From positions 1 to 64,000 of the forward strand of contig QCIG01000004.1 of assembly GCA_003216815.1 (NCBI GenBank): a DNA stretch of 64,000 nt, in the 5' to 3' direction. This stretch comes from Prochlorococcus sp. AG-402-K14. GTDB lineage: Bacteria > Cyanobacteriota > Cyanobacteriia > PCC-6307 > Cyanobiaceae. Positions 8,376 to 17,660 of this stretch are shown here, piece by piece (positions within the stretch are counted from its first letter, which is position 1; every line of letters starts with the position of its first letter). The notes under the pieces are model-generated. The model ran no database searches and was not told the origin of the DNA. It was given only the letters and a program-made list of their open reading frames with translations. Made by a program: the position numbers and the translations under genes.

Positions 8376-9659
8376 ATGCCTAATGATTCTAAACAGATAC
8401 AAATAATAGGAATTGATACCTCAAGTATTGAATTTTTTTTTGAATCTAAAGAAAAACAAATTTTGAAAGCTGAAAGGATAGCCGGTCCACAAAGAATTAT
8501 AGATTCGTTGAAAATTTGGTTAAAGAAAAAAAAAGTAACAACTTTCAAAGTAGAATTCATTTCTACTGAAAAATTAAATGGCTTTATAGATGTATTAAAA
8601 AAAGAAGAGAAAAAAACAATTATATTCTCAGGAGGAGATCCACTTTGGTTTGGAATTGGTAGATTATTAATTCAAAACTTTCCATTATCAAAACTATATT
8701 TCGAGCCAGCAGCTACCTCTTTTCAACTAGCTTTTTCAAGACTGGGTAAACCTTGGCAAGACGCACAATGGATAAGTCTTCATGGAAGAGACCCACTTTT
8801 ATTCGAAAAAGCAATTAAAAAACTTCCTTCTTCACTAGTAGTCTTGACTGACCCAAAAAGATATGGGGCTAAAGAAGTCTTTCAATTGCTTCATTCATTA
8901 GTGCTTGAAAAAAATTATGAGTTTTGGACTTTCGAAAGGCTTGGATATGCAAATGAAAGAATTATAAAAATTAATTCCATTCAGGATTTTCCAATTGATC
9001 TTGATCCATTGCATCTGGTTATTCTTTATAAAAGAGAAGAACCAATAAAAACATCAGAAGATTTGCCATTATTTGGAATTAATGATTCGGTTTTCCTTCA
9101 AAATGAAGATTGCCCTGGATTAATGACAAAAAAAGAAATTAGAGTTCAACTTCTTTCAGAACTGAACCTACCAAAGGAAGGGACGATATGGGATATAGGT
9201 AGTGGTGTTGGAAGCATAGGTTTAGAGGCTTTAAGAATATCTCCAAATCTCAAATTAGTTTCAATTGACAAAAGGATTGGAAGTAAAAATATAATTGAAG
9301 AAAATGCTAGAAGACTTGGAGTTAATCCATCTTTGATAATTGAAGATGAAGCATTAAATGTATTAAAGAAAAACAAAATAGCAAATAATCTTTTACATCC
9401 AGATAGAGTTATAATAGGAGGAGGTGGATCGAGTTCAAATTTAATTATTGAAGAAGTTTTAAAAAAAATAAATAATTTCTGTATTTTAATAATACCTTTA
9501 ATATCATTAAAATCCTTATCAAAATTAGAGTCGATACTAAAGCCTAAAGTTAACAAGCTATCTATTAGTCAACATCAGTCATATAGAGGTATAAATATTG
9601 GAGATGATATTAGATTGTCACCGTTAAATCCTGTTTTCATTTTGAAAGGGGAAATTTAA
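8376..9659 (+). CDS. cobL: Precorrin-6Y C5,15-methyltransferase (CbiE-CbiT fusion)
   Basis: Cobalamin synthesis: methylates C5 and C15 and decarboxylates the precorrin ring. From ATG at 8376 (427 aa) the N-terminal half is the CbiE-type tetrapyrrole methylase (SGGDPLWFGIGR at 85-96). The C-terminal half is the CbiT-type SAM methyltransferase (WDIGSGVGSIGLEAL near 272-286). The open frame extends back to 8190, but that part overlaps the divergent gene and looks non-homologous, so the internal ATG is chosen. cobD at 56.8 kb belongs to the same pathway. Confidence 0.9.
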   Translation: MPNDSKQIQIIGIDTSSIEFFFESKEKQILKAERIAGPQRIIDSLKIWLKKKKVTTFKVEFISTEKLNGFIDVLKKEEKKTIIFSGGDPLWFGIGRLLIQNFPLSKLYFEPAATSFQLAFSRLGKPWQDAQWISLHGRDPLLFEKAIKKLPSSLVVLTDPKRYGAKEVFQLLHSLVLEKNYEFWTFERLGYANERIIKINSIQDFPIDLDPLHLVILYKREEPIKTSEDLPLFGINDSVFLQNEDCPGLMTKKEIRVQLLSELNLPKEGTIWDIGSGVGSIGLEALRISPNLKLVSIDKRIGSKNIIEENARRLGVNPSLIIEDEALNVLKKNKIANNLLHPDRVIIGGGGSSSNLIIEEVLKKINNFCILIIPLISLKSLSKLESILKPKVNKLSISQHQSYRGINIGDDIRLSPLNPVFILKGEI

Positions 9660-9665
9660 TATTTT

Positions 9666-10574
9666 TTATCTTTTATCAGGCTTAGCATCATGGGGTAGTC
9701 CCCAACCTAATTTATTTCTAAGAACTTGAAAGAACTCATGATCTGAAAGTCTAATAAATTTGACTGGATGATCACTTTTTCGAATTAATACTCGATCCTC
9801 TGGCCATACATAACAACCCGCACTGCCATCTACAACCATCATCAATCTCTCAGGTGTAGCAGGGAAAACTGTCACTGGTTCTTTATTGCTAAAGACAAGA
9901 GCTCTAGAGGCAAGTGAATGAGGAGATATAGGGGTAAGCTGCAAAACCGGACAATCAGGGGTAATCACTGGCCCACCAGCACTGAGTGAATAAGCTGTTG
10001 AGCCGGTAGGAGTAGAAAGGATTACGCCATCTGCAGAAATATCTACGGGCGCATGCCGACCAACAGAAATTTCAAAATGACACATGCTTGTCATAGGTTC
10101 TCTATGCAATGCCATTTCATTAAGACAAAGAGCTTCCCATCGACATTGATCTCCTCGCAAAACACTTACGACTAGACTAGTTCTCTCCTCAATATTCCAT
10201 TGCCTTGCAACCAAATGTTTAAAAATTTTATCTATATCAGAAAGATAGGCCTCCGCTAAAAAGCCTAGATGTCCTGTATTTATAGTGAGTATAGGAATTC
10301 CCATTGGTGCAGTTTGTCTTGCCGCAGACAAAACAGTCCCATCCCCTCCTAAAACGATGGCAAGCAAAATTGAAGAATCGAATCCATCTGGAATACATGA
10401 GTTGTATCCTTGAGAACTAATGTATTGATCAGGATTAGCGAAACCTAATAAACCGCCTGCGCTACTAACTCTGATAACTTCATAACCAGAATCTTCTAGT
10501 TTTTTTTGAAAAGTTTTTGCTGTCTTAACAGCAAGCTCTTTCCCGTCATTAACGATCAGTCCTACTCGGGGCAC
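9666..10574 (-). CDS. nadK: NAD kinase
   Basis: Phosphorylates NAD to NADP. 302 residues with the GGDG signature at 76-79 ([13 protein letters not shown]) and the NAD-binding segment [23 protein letters not shown] in the C-terminal beta-sandwich. GTG start at 10574. It converges on cobL with six bases between stops. Marine cyanobacteria usually have two NAD kinase paralogues; which one this is cannot be told. Confidence 0.94.
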   Translation of the reverse strand: MPRVGLIVNDGKELAVKTAKTFQKKLEDSGYEVIRVSSAGGLLGFANPDQYISSQGYNSCIPDGFDSSILLAIVLGGDGTVLSAARQTAPMGIPILTINTGHLGFLAEAYLSDIDKIFKHLVARQWNIEERTSLVVSVLRGDQCRWEALCLNEMALHREPMTSMCHFEISVGRHAPVDISADGVILSTPTGSTAYSLSAGGPVITPDCPVLQLTPISPHSLASRALVFSNKEPVTVFPATPERLMMVVDGSAGCYVWPEDRVLIRKSDHPVKFIRLSDHEFFQVLRNKLGWGLPHDAKPDKR

Positions 10575-10670
10575 CGATCATACTTCACAAACTATTTATC
10601 AATATTAGCAATTAAAGGTGAATAATATTTAATAATTACAATTAAAAATTAATTCAAAAAATATTTAAGT

Positions 10671-11678
10671 TTAAAATTGTTCTAAAAATCTGAGATCACT
10701 TGTATATAACTTTCGAATATCATCTAAGCCATGACGAACCATACAAAATCTTTCAACACCAAGTCCAGCGGCAAATCCACTATATTTCTCAGGATCAATT
10801 CCTAAGCCTTCGAGGACAGCAGGATCTACCATTCCACAACCCATAACCTCTAGCCATTTTCCTCTCCATTGGACATCAACTTCTGCTGATGGTTCAGTAA
10901 ATGGGAAATAACTAGCTCTGAAACGAATAGGCAGGTCTCCAAAAAACGCTTTTAAAAAAGCCATTACTGTTCCTCTTAAATGACTAAAATCGAGCTTTTC
11001 ATCTATTGCTAGTACCTCTATTTGATGAAAAACGGGCGAATGAGTAGCATCGACTGAATCTCGTCGATAGACCCTACCAGGAGAGACAATTCTTACAGGA
11101 GGTCTCTTGCTCTCAAGAGAACGAATCTGAACAGGCGAAGTATGAGTTCTTAAAAGATATTCACCTCCCAAATAAAAAGTATCTTGCATATCTCTAGCAG
11201 GGTGGTCAGGAGGAATATTTAGCGCCTCAAAATTGTAGTAATCATTTTCTATTTCAGGTCCTTCAGAAACTTGATATCCCAGTCCTAGAAAAAGATCAAT
11301 TATTTGCTCAGTAGTTGTTATTAATGGGTGCTTATGTCCTTGAGGGACACCAGTGGGAGGAGCTGTAACATCTATAGTTTCTTTTATTAGTATCTGATTT
11401 AAAGCTTGAGTTTTTAAAAATTCAAGCTTTTCCTTTATTAACTCTTGCAATTGACTTTTTAAAACATTCGCTCTTTGACCAATTAAAGGTCTCTCCTCAC
11501 TAGAAAGATTTTTCATCTCTCCCAACAAAAAAGAGATTTTCCCTTTTTTCCCAAGGAAACCCAACCTTAATTTCTCTATTGATTCAGAATTTTCAGCAGA
11601 AGCAATCTCTTTTGCAGCCTCGCTTTCTAAAATCTCTAGCTCGTTAATGAGCTGTTTTAGGGATAATTTTGAACTCAA
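10671..11678 (-). CDS. pheS: Phenylalanyl-tRNA synthetase alpha subunit
   Basis: Class II synthetase catalytic subunit. It has an N-terminal coiled coil that binds tRNA (residues 1 to about 95), class II motif 2 [15 protein letters not shown] (253-267) and motif 3 [11 protein letters not shown] (301-311). 335 residues is normal. The beta subunit gene (pheT) is not in the window. Transcribed toward nadK, with 96 AT-rich bases between. Confidence 0.97.
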   Translation of the reverse strand: MSSKLSLKQLINELEILESEAAKEIASAENSESIEKLRLGFLGKKGKISFLLGEMKNLSSEERPLIGQRANVLKSQLQELIKEKLEFLKTQALNQILIKETIDVTAPPTGVPQGHKHPLITTTEQIIDLFLGLGYQVSEGPEIENDYYNFEALNIPPDHPARDMQDTFYLGGEYLLRTHTSPVQIRSLESKRPPVRIVSPGRVYRRDSVDATHSPVFHQIEVLAIDEKLDFSHLRGTVMAFLKAFFGDLPIRFRASYFPFTEPSAEVDVQWRGKWLEVMGCGMVDPAVLEGLGIDPEKYSGFAAGLGVERFCMVRHGLDDIRKLYTSDLRFLEQF

Positions 11679-11746
11679 TGAATTTCTATCTCAATCACTA
11701 GTTTAATCGGCAATCAGTCCCAGTTCTAAAACCAACATCAAAAAAA

Positions 11747-12535
11747 ATGAAACCATTGAAAATTTTAATTAGTAATGATGATGGAGTTTTTGCAGAAGGA
11801 ATAAGAACTCTTGCAGCGACAGCAGCAAGCCGGGGCCATGACGTCACTGTCGTTTGCCCTGATCAGGAAAGATCAGCAACTGGTCATGGATTAACCTTGC
11901 ATTCACCAATAAGAGCTGAAAGAGCAGACGAATTATTCGAGGAAAACATCATAGCTTGGGGTTGTAGTGGGACCCCTGCAGATTGCGTGAAACTCGCACT
12001 TAATGAACTTCTTGACCGAAAGCCAGATTTAATTCTTTCTGGAATTAATCACGGACCCAATCTCGGTACCGATATTTTCTGCTCCGGAACTGTAGCTGCT
12101 GCACTTGAAGGGACTTTGGATGGAATCCCTTCAATAGCAGTAAGCATTGCAAGTTTTCAATGGAAAAGTTTTAATTACGCTGGAAAACTAGCCCTAGATC
12201 TTGCAGAGAAAGCAATTAAACAAAATTGGCCAAACAATCTATTACTAAATTTAAATGTTCCCCCTTGCGATGAGAAACAAATGAGATCTTTAGTGTGGAC
12301 AAGACTTTCCATAAGACAATACGAGGAACAATTCATCCGTCGAGTCGATCCTCGAGGAAATACCTATTTTTGGATGGCTGGGGAAGCAGTAAAAGATATT
12401 CAATCAGCTGGTGAAGGACCAAAAGAATGGCCAAGCGATGTATCACAAATAGCTTTATGTTCACCTTCTTTAACTCCTATTCAACCCGATCTTTTTTGGA
12501 GAGGAAATTTAAATGACTTGCCAAACCTAATATGA
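11747..12535 (+). CDS. surE: 5'/3'-nucleotidase SurE
   Basis: Metal-dependent nucleoside monophosphatase for stress survival and nucleotide housekeeping. Metal-site residues Asp11 and Asp12 ([11 protein letters not shown]), Ser43 (ERSATGHG) and Asn101 ([12 protein letters not shown]) are all present. 262 residues, typical length. Divergent from pheS. Its stop lies two bases from the stop of the convergent DUF3611 gene. Confidence 0.95.
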   Translation: MKPLKILISNDDGVFAEGIRTLAATAASRGHDVTVVCPDQERSATGHGLTLHSPIRAERADELFEENIIAWGCSGTPADCVKLALNELLDRKPDLILSGINHGPNLGTDIFCSGTVAAALEGTLDGIPSIAVSIASFQWKSFNYAGKLALDLAEKAIKQNWPNNLLLNLNVPPCDEKQMRSLVWTRLSIRQYEEQFIRRVDPRGNTYFWMAGEAVKDIQSAGEGPKEWPSDVSQIALCSPSLTPIQPDLFWRGNLNDLPNLI

Positions 12536-12544
12536 AGTTAGGTT
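12524..12544. terminator. Short bidirectional hairpin at convergent stops
   Basis: AACCTAA (12524-12530) pairs with TTAGGTT (12538-12544) around a 7-base loop, spanning the stops of surE and the DUF3611 gene. T-runs flank it only weakly, so termination here is a guess from position and symmetry. Confidence 0.35.
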
Positions 12545-13101
12545 TTCCTGAAAATTCTCTGCAATAACCATAAAGAAAAAATCAGCCCAATCAAATGCGC
12601 AAATAAAACTTGTGTATTACTTAAGACAGAGAGCATTTCTAAAGAAGTAATTGGATAATTTTCCATTGCTCTCATTCCCGCACCTATTGAAATTCCAGGA
12701 GCTTGCATTGACGCCTGAACGAACAAAGCACCTGCCAAAGATTGATATCCGACCGATGAGAAAACCAATCCCAACAAGTCAACAATTAAGCCTCTTTTAA
12801 TTAATCGACTTGTTTCTCCTCTACTTGGTCGAGCTTCACTATCTATTGCTCTCCCAGTCTTAACAACCAGCCAACCCTGCCAAAGGCTAAAAAGCAATAA
12901 AATAAAAGCCAATGTCGTGAGAGACAAACCTGGTCCAAGGCCCAATGCTCTCTCTGAGTTTCGGGCTAAACTACTTCCAACATTGTTGAACAACAAAACA
13001 CCCACTACTACTACACCCAAAATTGTTTGAATCCAAAACCGAATCCAACCAATTCTTCTCATTCCTAAAGAAAGCAATTGAAAGTCGCGTTGATCTGCCA
13101 T
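12538..13101 (-). CDS. DUF3611-family membrane protein
   Basis: 187 residues from ATG at 13101 (a GTG three bases upstream is possible). About four membrane segments are visible: near 20-42, 62-82, 107-130 and the C-terminus (LIGLIFSLWLLQRIF). The pattern resembles DUF3611, a family shared by cyanobacteria and plastids with no settled function, presumably in the thylakoid or plasma membrane. Confidence 0.7.
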   Translation of the reverse strand: MADQRDFQLLSLGMRRIGWIRFWIQTILGVVVVGVLLFNNVGSSLARNSERALGLGPGLSLTTLAFILLLFSLWQGWLVVKTGRAIDSEARPSRGETSRLIKRGLIVDLLGLVFSSVGYQSLAGALFVQASMQAPGISIGAGMRAMENYPITSLEMLSVLSNTQVLFAHLIGLIFSLWLLQRIFRKT

Positions 13102-13128
13102 CACGATGAATAAGGCGATAAACCAAAC

Positions 13129-14082
13129 TTGCCATCAAAGCACAAAAATTGCACGCTTATTTTGATCCCTCTCTGTGCTCCTGAAAATGCAAAACTTCCT
13201 ACAGCACTAGCTTTAGGTAGTTTCGATGGCCTTCACTTAGGTCATAAAAAAGTAATAAAAGCTATCACAAAAGAGTCCATTGGTATCCCAACAGTGGTTA
13301 GCTTCTGGCCTCACCCACGCGAAGTTTTATTCGGAGAATCCAGGTTAAGACTTGACTTACCTAATGAAAAAACATTGCTGCTCAAGCCGCTTGGGATAGA
13401 GCAATTAGTTTTAGTTCCATTTAATAAAACCCTTGCTTCTAAAAGTGCTGAAAATTTTGTAAACGAAATCCTAGTAAAAACTCTTCATGCTAAACACATA
13501 GCAGTTGGTGAAAACTTTAAGTTTGGTCGCAATAGAGAAGGTGACATTACTACTTTGAAACAAATTGGAGAATCACTAGGCATCAAGGTTTCAATAATTC
13601 CTATCCTTGAAGACCCTGATGGTCGACTTAGTAGTAGCAGAATACGAAAATCACTAACTGAGGGAGATTTAAAGCAAGCAAAATATCTTTTGAACCGTCC
13701 CTATACCTTTAGAGGAACAGTTGAAAGAGGTAAAGGTTTAGGTAAAAAAATTGGATGGCCAACAGCAAATTTAAAAATAGATGGACGAAAGTTTCTTCCA
13801 TCGTTGGGGGTTTATGCAGCTTGGGCTTCCATAACAAATAAAAAAGAACGTTTCTATGCAGTTATGAATCTTGGTCCTCAGCCTACAATTGATCCAAACT
13901 CTTCTTCAGCTGTAGAAGTTCATCTTATAGACAAAGAAATCAACCTATTGGGACAAGAATTAATCATTGAACCAGTGCAAAGGATAAGACTTCAAAGAAA
14001 GTTTGAAAGCATTGAAACATTGAGCAAACAAATAAACTTAGATGCCAAATTTGCAAAAGAAATATTGACTAACAATATTTAA
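13129..14082 (+). CDS. ribF: Bifunctional riboflavin kinase/FMN adenylyltransferase
   Basis: Makes FMN and FAD from riboflavin. The N-terminal adenylyltransferase has GSFDGLHLGH (30-39). The C-terminal flavokinase has RGTVERGKGLGKKIGWPTAN near 187-206. The start is uncertain: TTG at 13129 opens the frame, and a TTG at 13162 (just before IPLCAPENAK) would give a start closer to the conserved domain. It is divergent from DUF3611 with only 27 bases between. Confidence 0.92.
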   Translation: MPSKHKNCTLILIPLCAPENAKLPTALALGSFDGLHLGHKKVIKAITKESIGIPTVVSFWPHPREVLFGESRLRLDLPNEKTLLLKPLGIEQLVLVPFNKTLASKSAENFVNEILVKTLHAKHIAVGENFKFGRNREGDITTLKQIGESLGIKVSIIPILEDPDGRLSSSRIRKSLTEGDLKQAKYLLNRPYTFRGTVERGKGLGKKIGWPTANLKIDGRKFLPSLGVYAAWASITNKKERFYAVMNLGPQPTIDPNSSSAVEVHLIDKEINLLGQELIIEPVQRIRLQRKFESIETLSKQINLDAKFAKEILTNNI

Positions 14083-14084
14083 CT

Positions 14085-14177
14085 TCAAGTAATTGTGGGA
14101 TAAGCGTTAGATAGTCCCCAGACGACAAACAAGCCTATGCCACCTAGCAAAACCACTCCCCAAATAAGCACATTCAT
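14085..14177 (-). CDS. Tiny single-span membrane protein, 30 aa
   Basis: ATG at 14177 to TGA at 14085. The peptide begins MNVLIWGVVLLGGIGLF and ends VVWGLSNAYPTIT: one clean membrane helix with a short polar tail, like the small subunits of photosynthetic complexes. I do not recognise it as any named Psb, Psa or Pet subunit. It sits antisense between ribF and thiE, ending two bases from the ribF stop. Too short for most gene callers. Confidence 0.5.
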   Translation of the reverse strand: MNVLIWGVVLLGGIGLFVVWGLSNAYPTIT

Positions 14178-14219
14178 ATTGTTTTCAGAATCATTTTCCA
14201 CAATAAAATTTAAATACAT

Positions 14220-14236
14220 ATCCTTTAGTAAAGGAT
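14220..14236 (+). promoter_or_regulatory. Hairpin masking the thiE ribosome binding site
   Basis: ATCCTTTA (14220-14227) pairs with TAAAGGAT (14229-14236), realistically a 7-bp stem with an AGT loop. The right arm contains AAAGGA, the Shine-Dalgarno sequence four bases before the thiE ATG at 14240. Such a hairpin could limit translation. It does not resemble a THI-box riboswitch. Confidence 0.4.
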
Positions 14237-14239
14237 GAC

Positions 14240-15286
14240 ATGAAATCAATGACTGTCACCCCTCCATCTGATAATCGTATTGCTCAATTAATTGACGCGA
14301 ACCTTGATCGAGCAAGAGAAGGGTTAAGAGTTATGGAAGATTGGTGCAGGTTTGGTCTTAAGAGAAATGATTTATCTATCCAAATCAAAGATTGGAGGCA
14401 TCAATTAGGATCACTCCACCACAAAATCTACAGAGAAGCAAGACTTACATCCGAAGATCCAGCCATGGGATCTTCACATCCGTTACAACAAAAAAGACTA
14501 ACTCCAGAGGATATATTTATTGCAAACTCATCCAGAGTTCAAGAAGCTTTAAGAGTATTAGAAGAATTCACTCGAATAACAGATCCAAAGCTCTCTGAAC
14601 TAGCAACAAGAATTAGATACGAAACTTATGAGATCGAAATCAAAGTACTTAATGTAAAAGAAGGTATAGACAAAAGGCAAATCCTGAAAGAATGTCCTCT
14701 ATATTTAATCACTGCAAATAGTCAAAACCTTAAAGAAATTGTCCTTCAAGCTTTAGAAGCAGGTATAAAAATAGTTCAATATAGAGAGAAATTTTTAAAA
14801 GATAGCCAAAAAGTTAATCAAGCTAAAGACTTAGCATCTCTTTGTAAAAAATATAATTCTCTTTTTATAGTTAATGATCGTATTGATATCGCCCTTGCTG
14901 TTGACGCCGATGGAATTCATTTAGGGCAAGAAGATATCCCAACCAAAATCGCTAGAGACCTCTTGGGGGATCAAAAGATTATTGGACGAAGTACACACTG
15001 TCTTAAAGACATAAAGAATGCCGAAGAGGAAGGCTGTGATTATATTGGGATAGGTCCTATTTTCCCCTCTGAAACAAAAAAGAAACTAAATCCAATTGGG
15101 ATTGACTACCTTCGAAAGGGATTAAAAAACACTCTCCTACCAGCTTTTGCTATTGGCGGAATCAATAGCTCAAATATCAACAAAATAAACCAAATCAACA
15201 ATCTACGTATCGCTGTCTCAAATGCAATCATTAATTCAAATGACCCTTTTTCAAAGACCAAAGAGCTATTAAAGTTTTTAACATGA
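14240..15286 (+). CDS. thiE: Thiamine-phosphate synthase, cyanobacterial two-domain form
   Basis: Joins the HMP-PP and thiazole-phosphate halves of thiamine. The N-terminal ~130 residues are the helical ThiD2-like domain found in cyanobacterial ThiE (IDANLDRAREGLRVMEDWC). The C-terminal TIM barrel carries QYREK, FIVNDR, DGIHLGQED, GPIFPSETKK and AIGGI. 348 aa, typical for this fused form. Its TGA overlaps the thiS ATG by four bases (ATGA), which indicates coupling. Confidence 0.95.
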   Translation: MKSMTVTPPSDNRIAQLIDANLDRAREGLRVMEDWCRFGLKRNDLSIQIKDWRHQLGSLHHKIYREARLTSEDPAMGSSHPLQQKRLTPEDIFIANSSRVQEALRVLEEFTRITDPKLSELATRIRYETYEIEIKVLNVKEGIDKRQILKECPLYLITANSQNLKEIVLQALEAGIKIVQYREKFLKDSQKVNQAKDLASLCKKYNSLFIVNDRIDIALAVDADGIHLGQEDIPTKIARDLLGDQKIIGRSTHCLKDIKNAEEEGCDYIGIGPIFPSETKKKLNPIGIDYLRKGLKNTLLPAFAIGGINSSNINKINQINNLRIAVSNAIINSNDPFSKTKELLKFLT

Positions 15287-15501
15287 GATTAAGAATTAAC
15301 GGTGAAGTCAAAACCATTGACAATTCTGATGAAGAATTCTTCCTGGAGGGTTTAATTAAACATTTAGGCTATCAACCTCAATTGGTCGTAGTTGAATTAA
15401 ATGGCATCATCATCAACCCAAATAGTTGGATCAATACAAAAATAAAAGATGGAGATTGCTTAGAGGTTGTGACAATTGTTGGAGGAGGTTCTTACAGTTA
15501 A
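15283..15501 (+). CDS. thiS: Sulfur carrier protein ThiS with extended C-terminus
   Basis: Ubiquitin-like sulfur donor for thiazole formation. 72 residues: N-terminal strand MRLRINGEVKTI, core LVVVELNGIIINP and end CLEVVTIVGGGSYS. Family members must end in Gly-Gly to be adenylated and thiocarboxylated. Here three residues (Ser-Tyr-Ser) follow the glycines, so trimming would be needed for activity. Coupled to thiE by a 4-base overlap. Confidence 0.9.
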   Translation: MRLRINGEVKTIDNSDEEFFLEGLIKHLGYQPQLVVVELNGIIINPNSWINTKIKDGDCLEVVTIVGGGSYS

Positions 15502-15519
15502 TTCTTACAGAATAAAAAA

Positions 15520-16485
15520 GTGCTCAATTCTACTCGCATTCACTGGATTAAAAGAAAAAGAATTTTTTCTTTTCTGGCTGCTTCAGCAATAATCTTTTCT
15601 CTTATATTTATCAATCCTAGCCTTGCAACAGCTGCCAGTGGTGGACGAATAGGCGGAGGAAGCTTCAAGGCTCCTTCTGCTCCACGAAGTCAAAACTACG
15701 GAGGCTATGGAGGTAATAACTTTCGAGGCTATGGAGGTGGTTATAGAGGTAGTGGAATAGGCTTTCCTTTCTTATTGCCAATATTCGGCTTTGGTGGGGG
15801 TGGAATTTTTGGATTTTTAATACTTATGTCAATCGTTGGTGTAATTGTTAATTCATTTAAAAACTCTTCAACTATTTCTAGCCCAAGGAATAATGAAATA
15901 GTTTCTCAATCAGGAAACACAACGAAAGTTTCCTTAATACAGTTTCAGATTGGATTACTTGCAAGTGCTAAGGAAATCCAAGTAAAGCTTAGAGACCTTG
16001 CTTCTTCCTCAGACACCGCAACATCATCCGGTCTTCAAAGAGTTCTTCAAGACACAACTCTTGCCTTATTAAGGAAGCCTGAACTATGGGTCTACTCAAA
16101 TATAGAGACAGGATCCGTTCCATTCTCCTCCGCAGAATCAACATTTAATAGGATTTCAATAACTGAAAGAAGCAAATTAGAAGCAGAGCTCACTTCAAAC
16201 TATTCCGGCGAAATATCTACATCAGAAAGTACTGAATTCAAACCTGGTGATTCCGACCAAACTAATGAATTTATTGCGATAACAATTCTTGTAGCAACCA
16301 AAAAGAATTTAAGCCTAGACAACTCGGCAAATAACGAAGTTATAACAGAGGCCTTGAGGCTCTTAGGGTCAATATCCTCAAATGACTTGATAGCCTTAGA
16401 AGTTATCTGGCAGCCAGAAGGAAAAGGAGAGACTTTGAGAGAAGAGGAACTAGTAACTCAATACCCAAATCTTAAACATTTATAA
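15520..16485 (+). CDS. DUF1517-family membrane protein
   Basis: 321 residues from GTG at 15520. A positively charged N-terminus and hydrophobic segment (about 13-38, ending LATAASG) look like a signal peptide. A Gly-rich stretch with repeated GYGG follows (about 40-80), then a membrane segment (GIFGFLILMSIVGVIVNSF), then a soluble C-terminal domain. This order matches the DUF1517 family of cyanobacteria and plastids, which has no established role. It follows thiS by 18 bases. Confidence 0.8.
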   Translation: MLNSTRIHWIKRKRIFSFLAASAIIFSLIFINPSLATAASGGRIGGGSFKAPSAPRSQNYGGYGGNNFRGYGGGYRGSGIGFPFLLPIFGFGGGGIFGFLILMSIVGVIVNSFKNSSTISSPRNNEIVSQSGNTTKVSLIQFQIGLLASAKEIQVKLRDLASSSDTATSSGLQRVLQDTTLALLRKPELWVYSNIETGSVPFSSAESTFNRISITERSKLEAELTSNYSGEISTSESTEFKPGDSDQTNEFIAITILVATKKNLSLDNSANNEVITEALRLLGSISSNDLIALEVIWQPEGKGETLREEELVTQYPNLKHL

Positions 16486-16612
16486 AGTCAGTGCCCAAAG
16501 TAACAAAAAATCTGATTTCTTTATATTTTTTTCAACTTATTTACGTAAACAACATGCGAAAAACACACAAATAACAGTTAGCATTCCCTCACAGTATTTA
16601 TTAATTATAGAA

Positions 16613-16780
16613 GTGTCGGCTTCTTCTCACCCAGAACCTCGTTCAATGAAATGGGAAAGCTCAGGCGAGCTTGCTCAAAGAGATCTATCGGAACTTGTTA
16701 ATCGTCTTCTTGATGTTGAATCAAGCAATAATAGTGATGAACTAACAAGACTTGGTAGCAAATATGACGAAGAATCTTAA
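16613..16780 (+). CDS. Small acidic hypothetical protein, 55 aa
   Basis: GTG start. The peptide begins MSASSHPEPRSMKWESSGEL and continues with the helical LAQRDLSELVNRLLDVE, then an acidic tail. Codon pattern and composition look genuine. No membrane segment, no known family. It lies in the 525-base interval between DUF1517 and larB with the next small gene. Confidence 0.55.
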   Translation: MSASSHPEPRSMKWESSGELAQRDLSELVNRLLDVESSNNSDELTRLGSKYDEES

Positions 16781-16845
16781 GACTATAAATACCCCCTTGC
16801 GCTCCTTAAGTTCTTAGCTCAATTTAAGACAAAGAGAAAGAATTA

Positions 16846-16986
16846 ATGAGAAGAAAAACTATACAATGGATAAATACACCCGTTCTATCTGAGGCAATAT
16901 TCCGTTACCAAAAAGGCCTACTCCCTAATTCAATGAAATTATGGTTAGAGCAAGTTTTAGAGATAAACCATAAGAAATCTATTTAA
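16846..16986 (+). CDS. Small basic hypothetical protein, 46 aa
   Basis: ATG start to TAA at 16984-16986. Basic peptide beginning MRRKTIQWINTPVLSEAIF and containing LWLEQVLEINHKK; probably helical and soluble. No family recognised. It lies 65 bases after the 55-aa gene on the same strand, so the two may be co-transcribed, and it converges on larB. Confidence 0.5.
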   Translation: MRRKTIQWINTPVLSEAIFRYQKGLLPNSMKLWLEQVLEINHKKSI

Positions 16987-17010
16987 AATGTTTAGATAAT
17001 TTCCTGAAAA

Positions 17011-17031
17011 TTAAGAAGACAAAATTCTTAA
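17011..17031 (-). terminator. Weak hairpin at the end of larB
   Basis: TTAAGAA (17011-17017) pairs with TTCTTAA (17025-17031). On the minus strand the second arm is followed by TTTTC. It overlaps the larB stop codon, so it may act as a weak terminator. Confidence 0.35.
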
Positions 17032-17658
17032 AGCAGCCATTGCCGCCCCATACCCATTATCAATATTCACTACTAATAATCCTGGAGCACAACTTGCCAG
17101 CATTCCCTCTAAAGCGGTTTTTCCACCATCACTAATCCCATAACCAACTGAAACAGGAAGTCCAATAATTGGCTGAGGAATTAATCCAGCTAGCACCGTC
17201 GGAAGAGCACCTTCCATCCCAGCACATGCAATGACTACTTTTGCTAATTTAATTTCTTCTATCCTTTCCAGAAGTCTATGAAGCCCTGCTACTCCAACAT
17301 CAATCAATAACTTAGTTTTTATTCCATGTACCTTCAATGCTATTTCGGCTTCGGCTGCCACTCCTAAATCACTTGTCCCTCCAGTCAAAATAATTACTTC
17401 CTCCCCAGAAAAGGTACATTCCTCAATCACTCCCATAGTTAAACAACCAGATATTTCATGAAAATTTGCAGAAGGAAATTCAATTAAAAGTTTTTCTCCC
17501 TTTTTTTTTGTAAGTCTTGTCACCAAAGCCGTTTCAGAGGCTAGCTGATATTTCCTCAATATTTTAGAAATTTGTTCAATTGATTTATGCTCTCCCCATA
17601 TGGCCTCAATCACGCCAAGACGACTTCGTCTTTGAAAATCAATAATTGATTCATCCAT
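17011..17658 (-). CDS. larB: LarB/CpmA-family (AIR-carboxylase-like) protein
   Basis: 215 residues with the PurE-like fold signature: ILTGGTSDLGVAAEAE, VDVGVAGLHRL, VIACAGMEGALPTVLAGL and GYGISDGGKTALEGML. In lactobacilli LarB carboxylates nicotinic acid adenine dinucleotide for the nickel-pincer cofactor; in Synechococcus the homologue is the circadian phase modifier CpmA. No larC or larE is in the window, so which role applies here is unknown. It follows the TIGR03792 gene with a two-base gap. Confidence 0.85.
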   Translation of the reverse strand: MDESIIDFQRRSRLGVIEAIWGEHKSIEQISKILRKYQLASETALVTRLTKKKGEKLLIEFPSANFHEISGCLTMGVIEECTFSGEEVIILTGGTSDLGVAAEAEIALKVHGIKTKLLIDVGVAGLHRLLERIEEIKLAKVVIACAGMEGALPTVLAGLIPQPIIGLPVSVGYGISDGGKTALEGMLASCAPGLLVVNIDNGYGAAMAALRILSS

Positions 17659-17660
17659 TT

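Noticed and set aside
14194-14202. Exact DnaA-box match TTTTCCACA upstream of the 30-aa gene
   Set aside because: Single isolated site; about one exact match is expected by chance in an AT-rich window this size.
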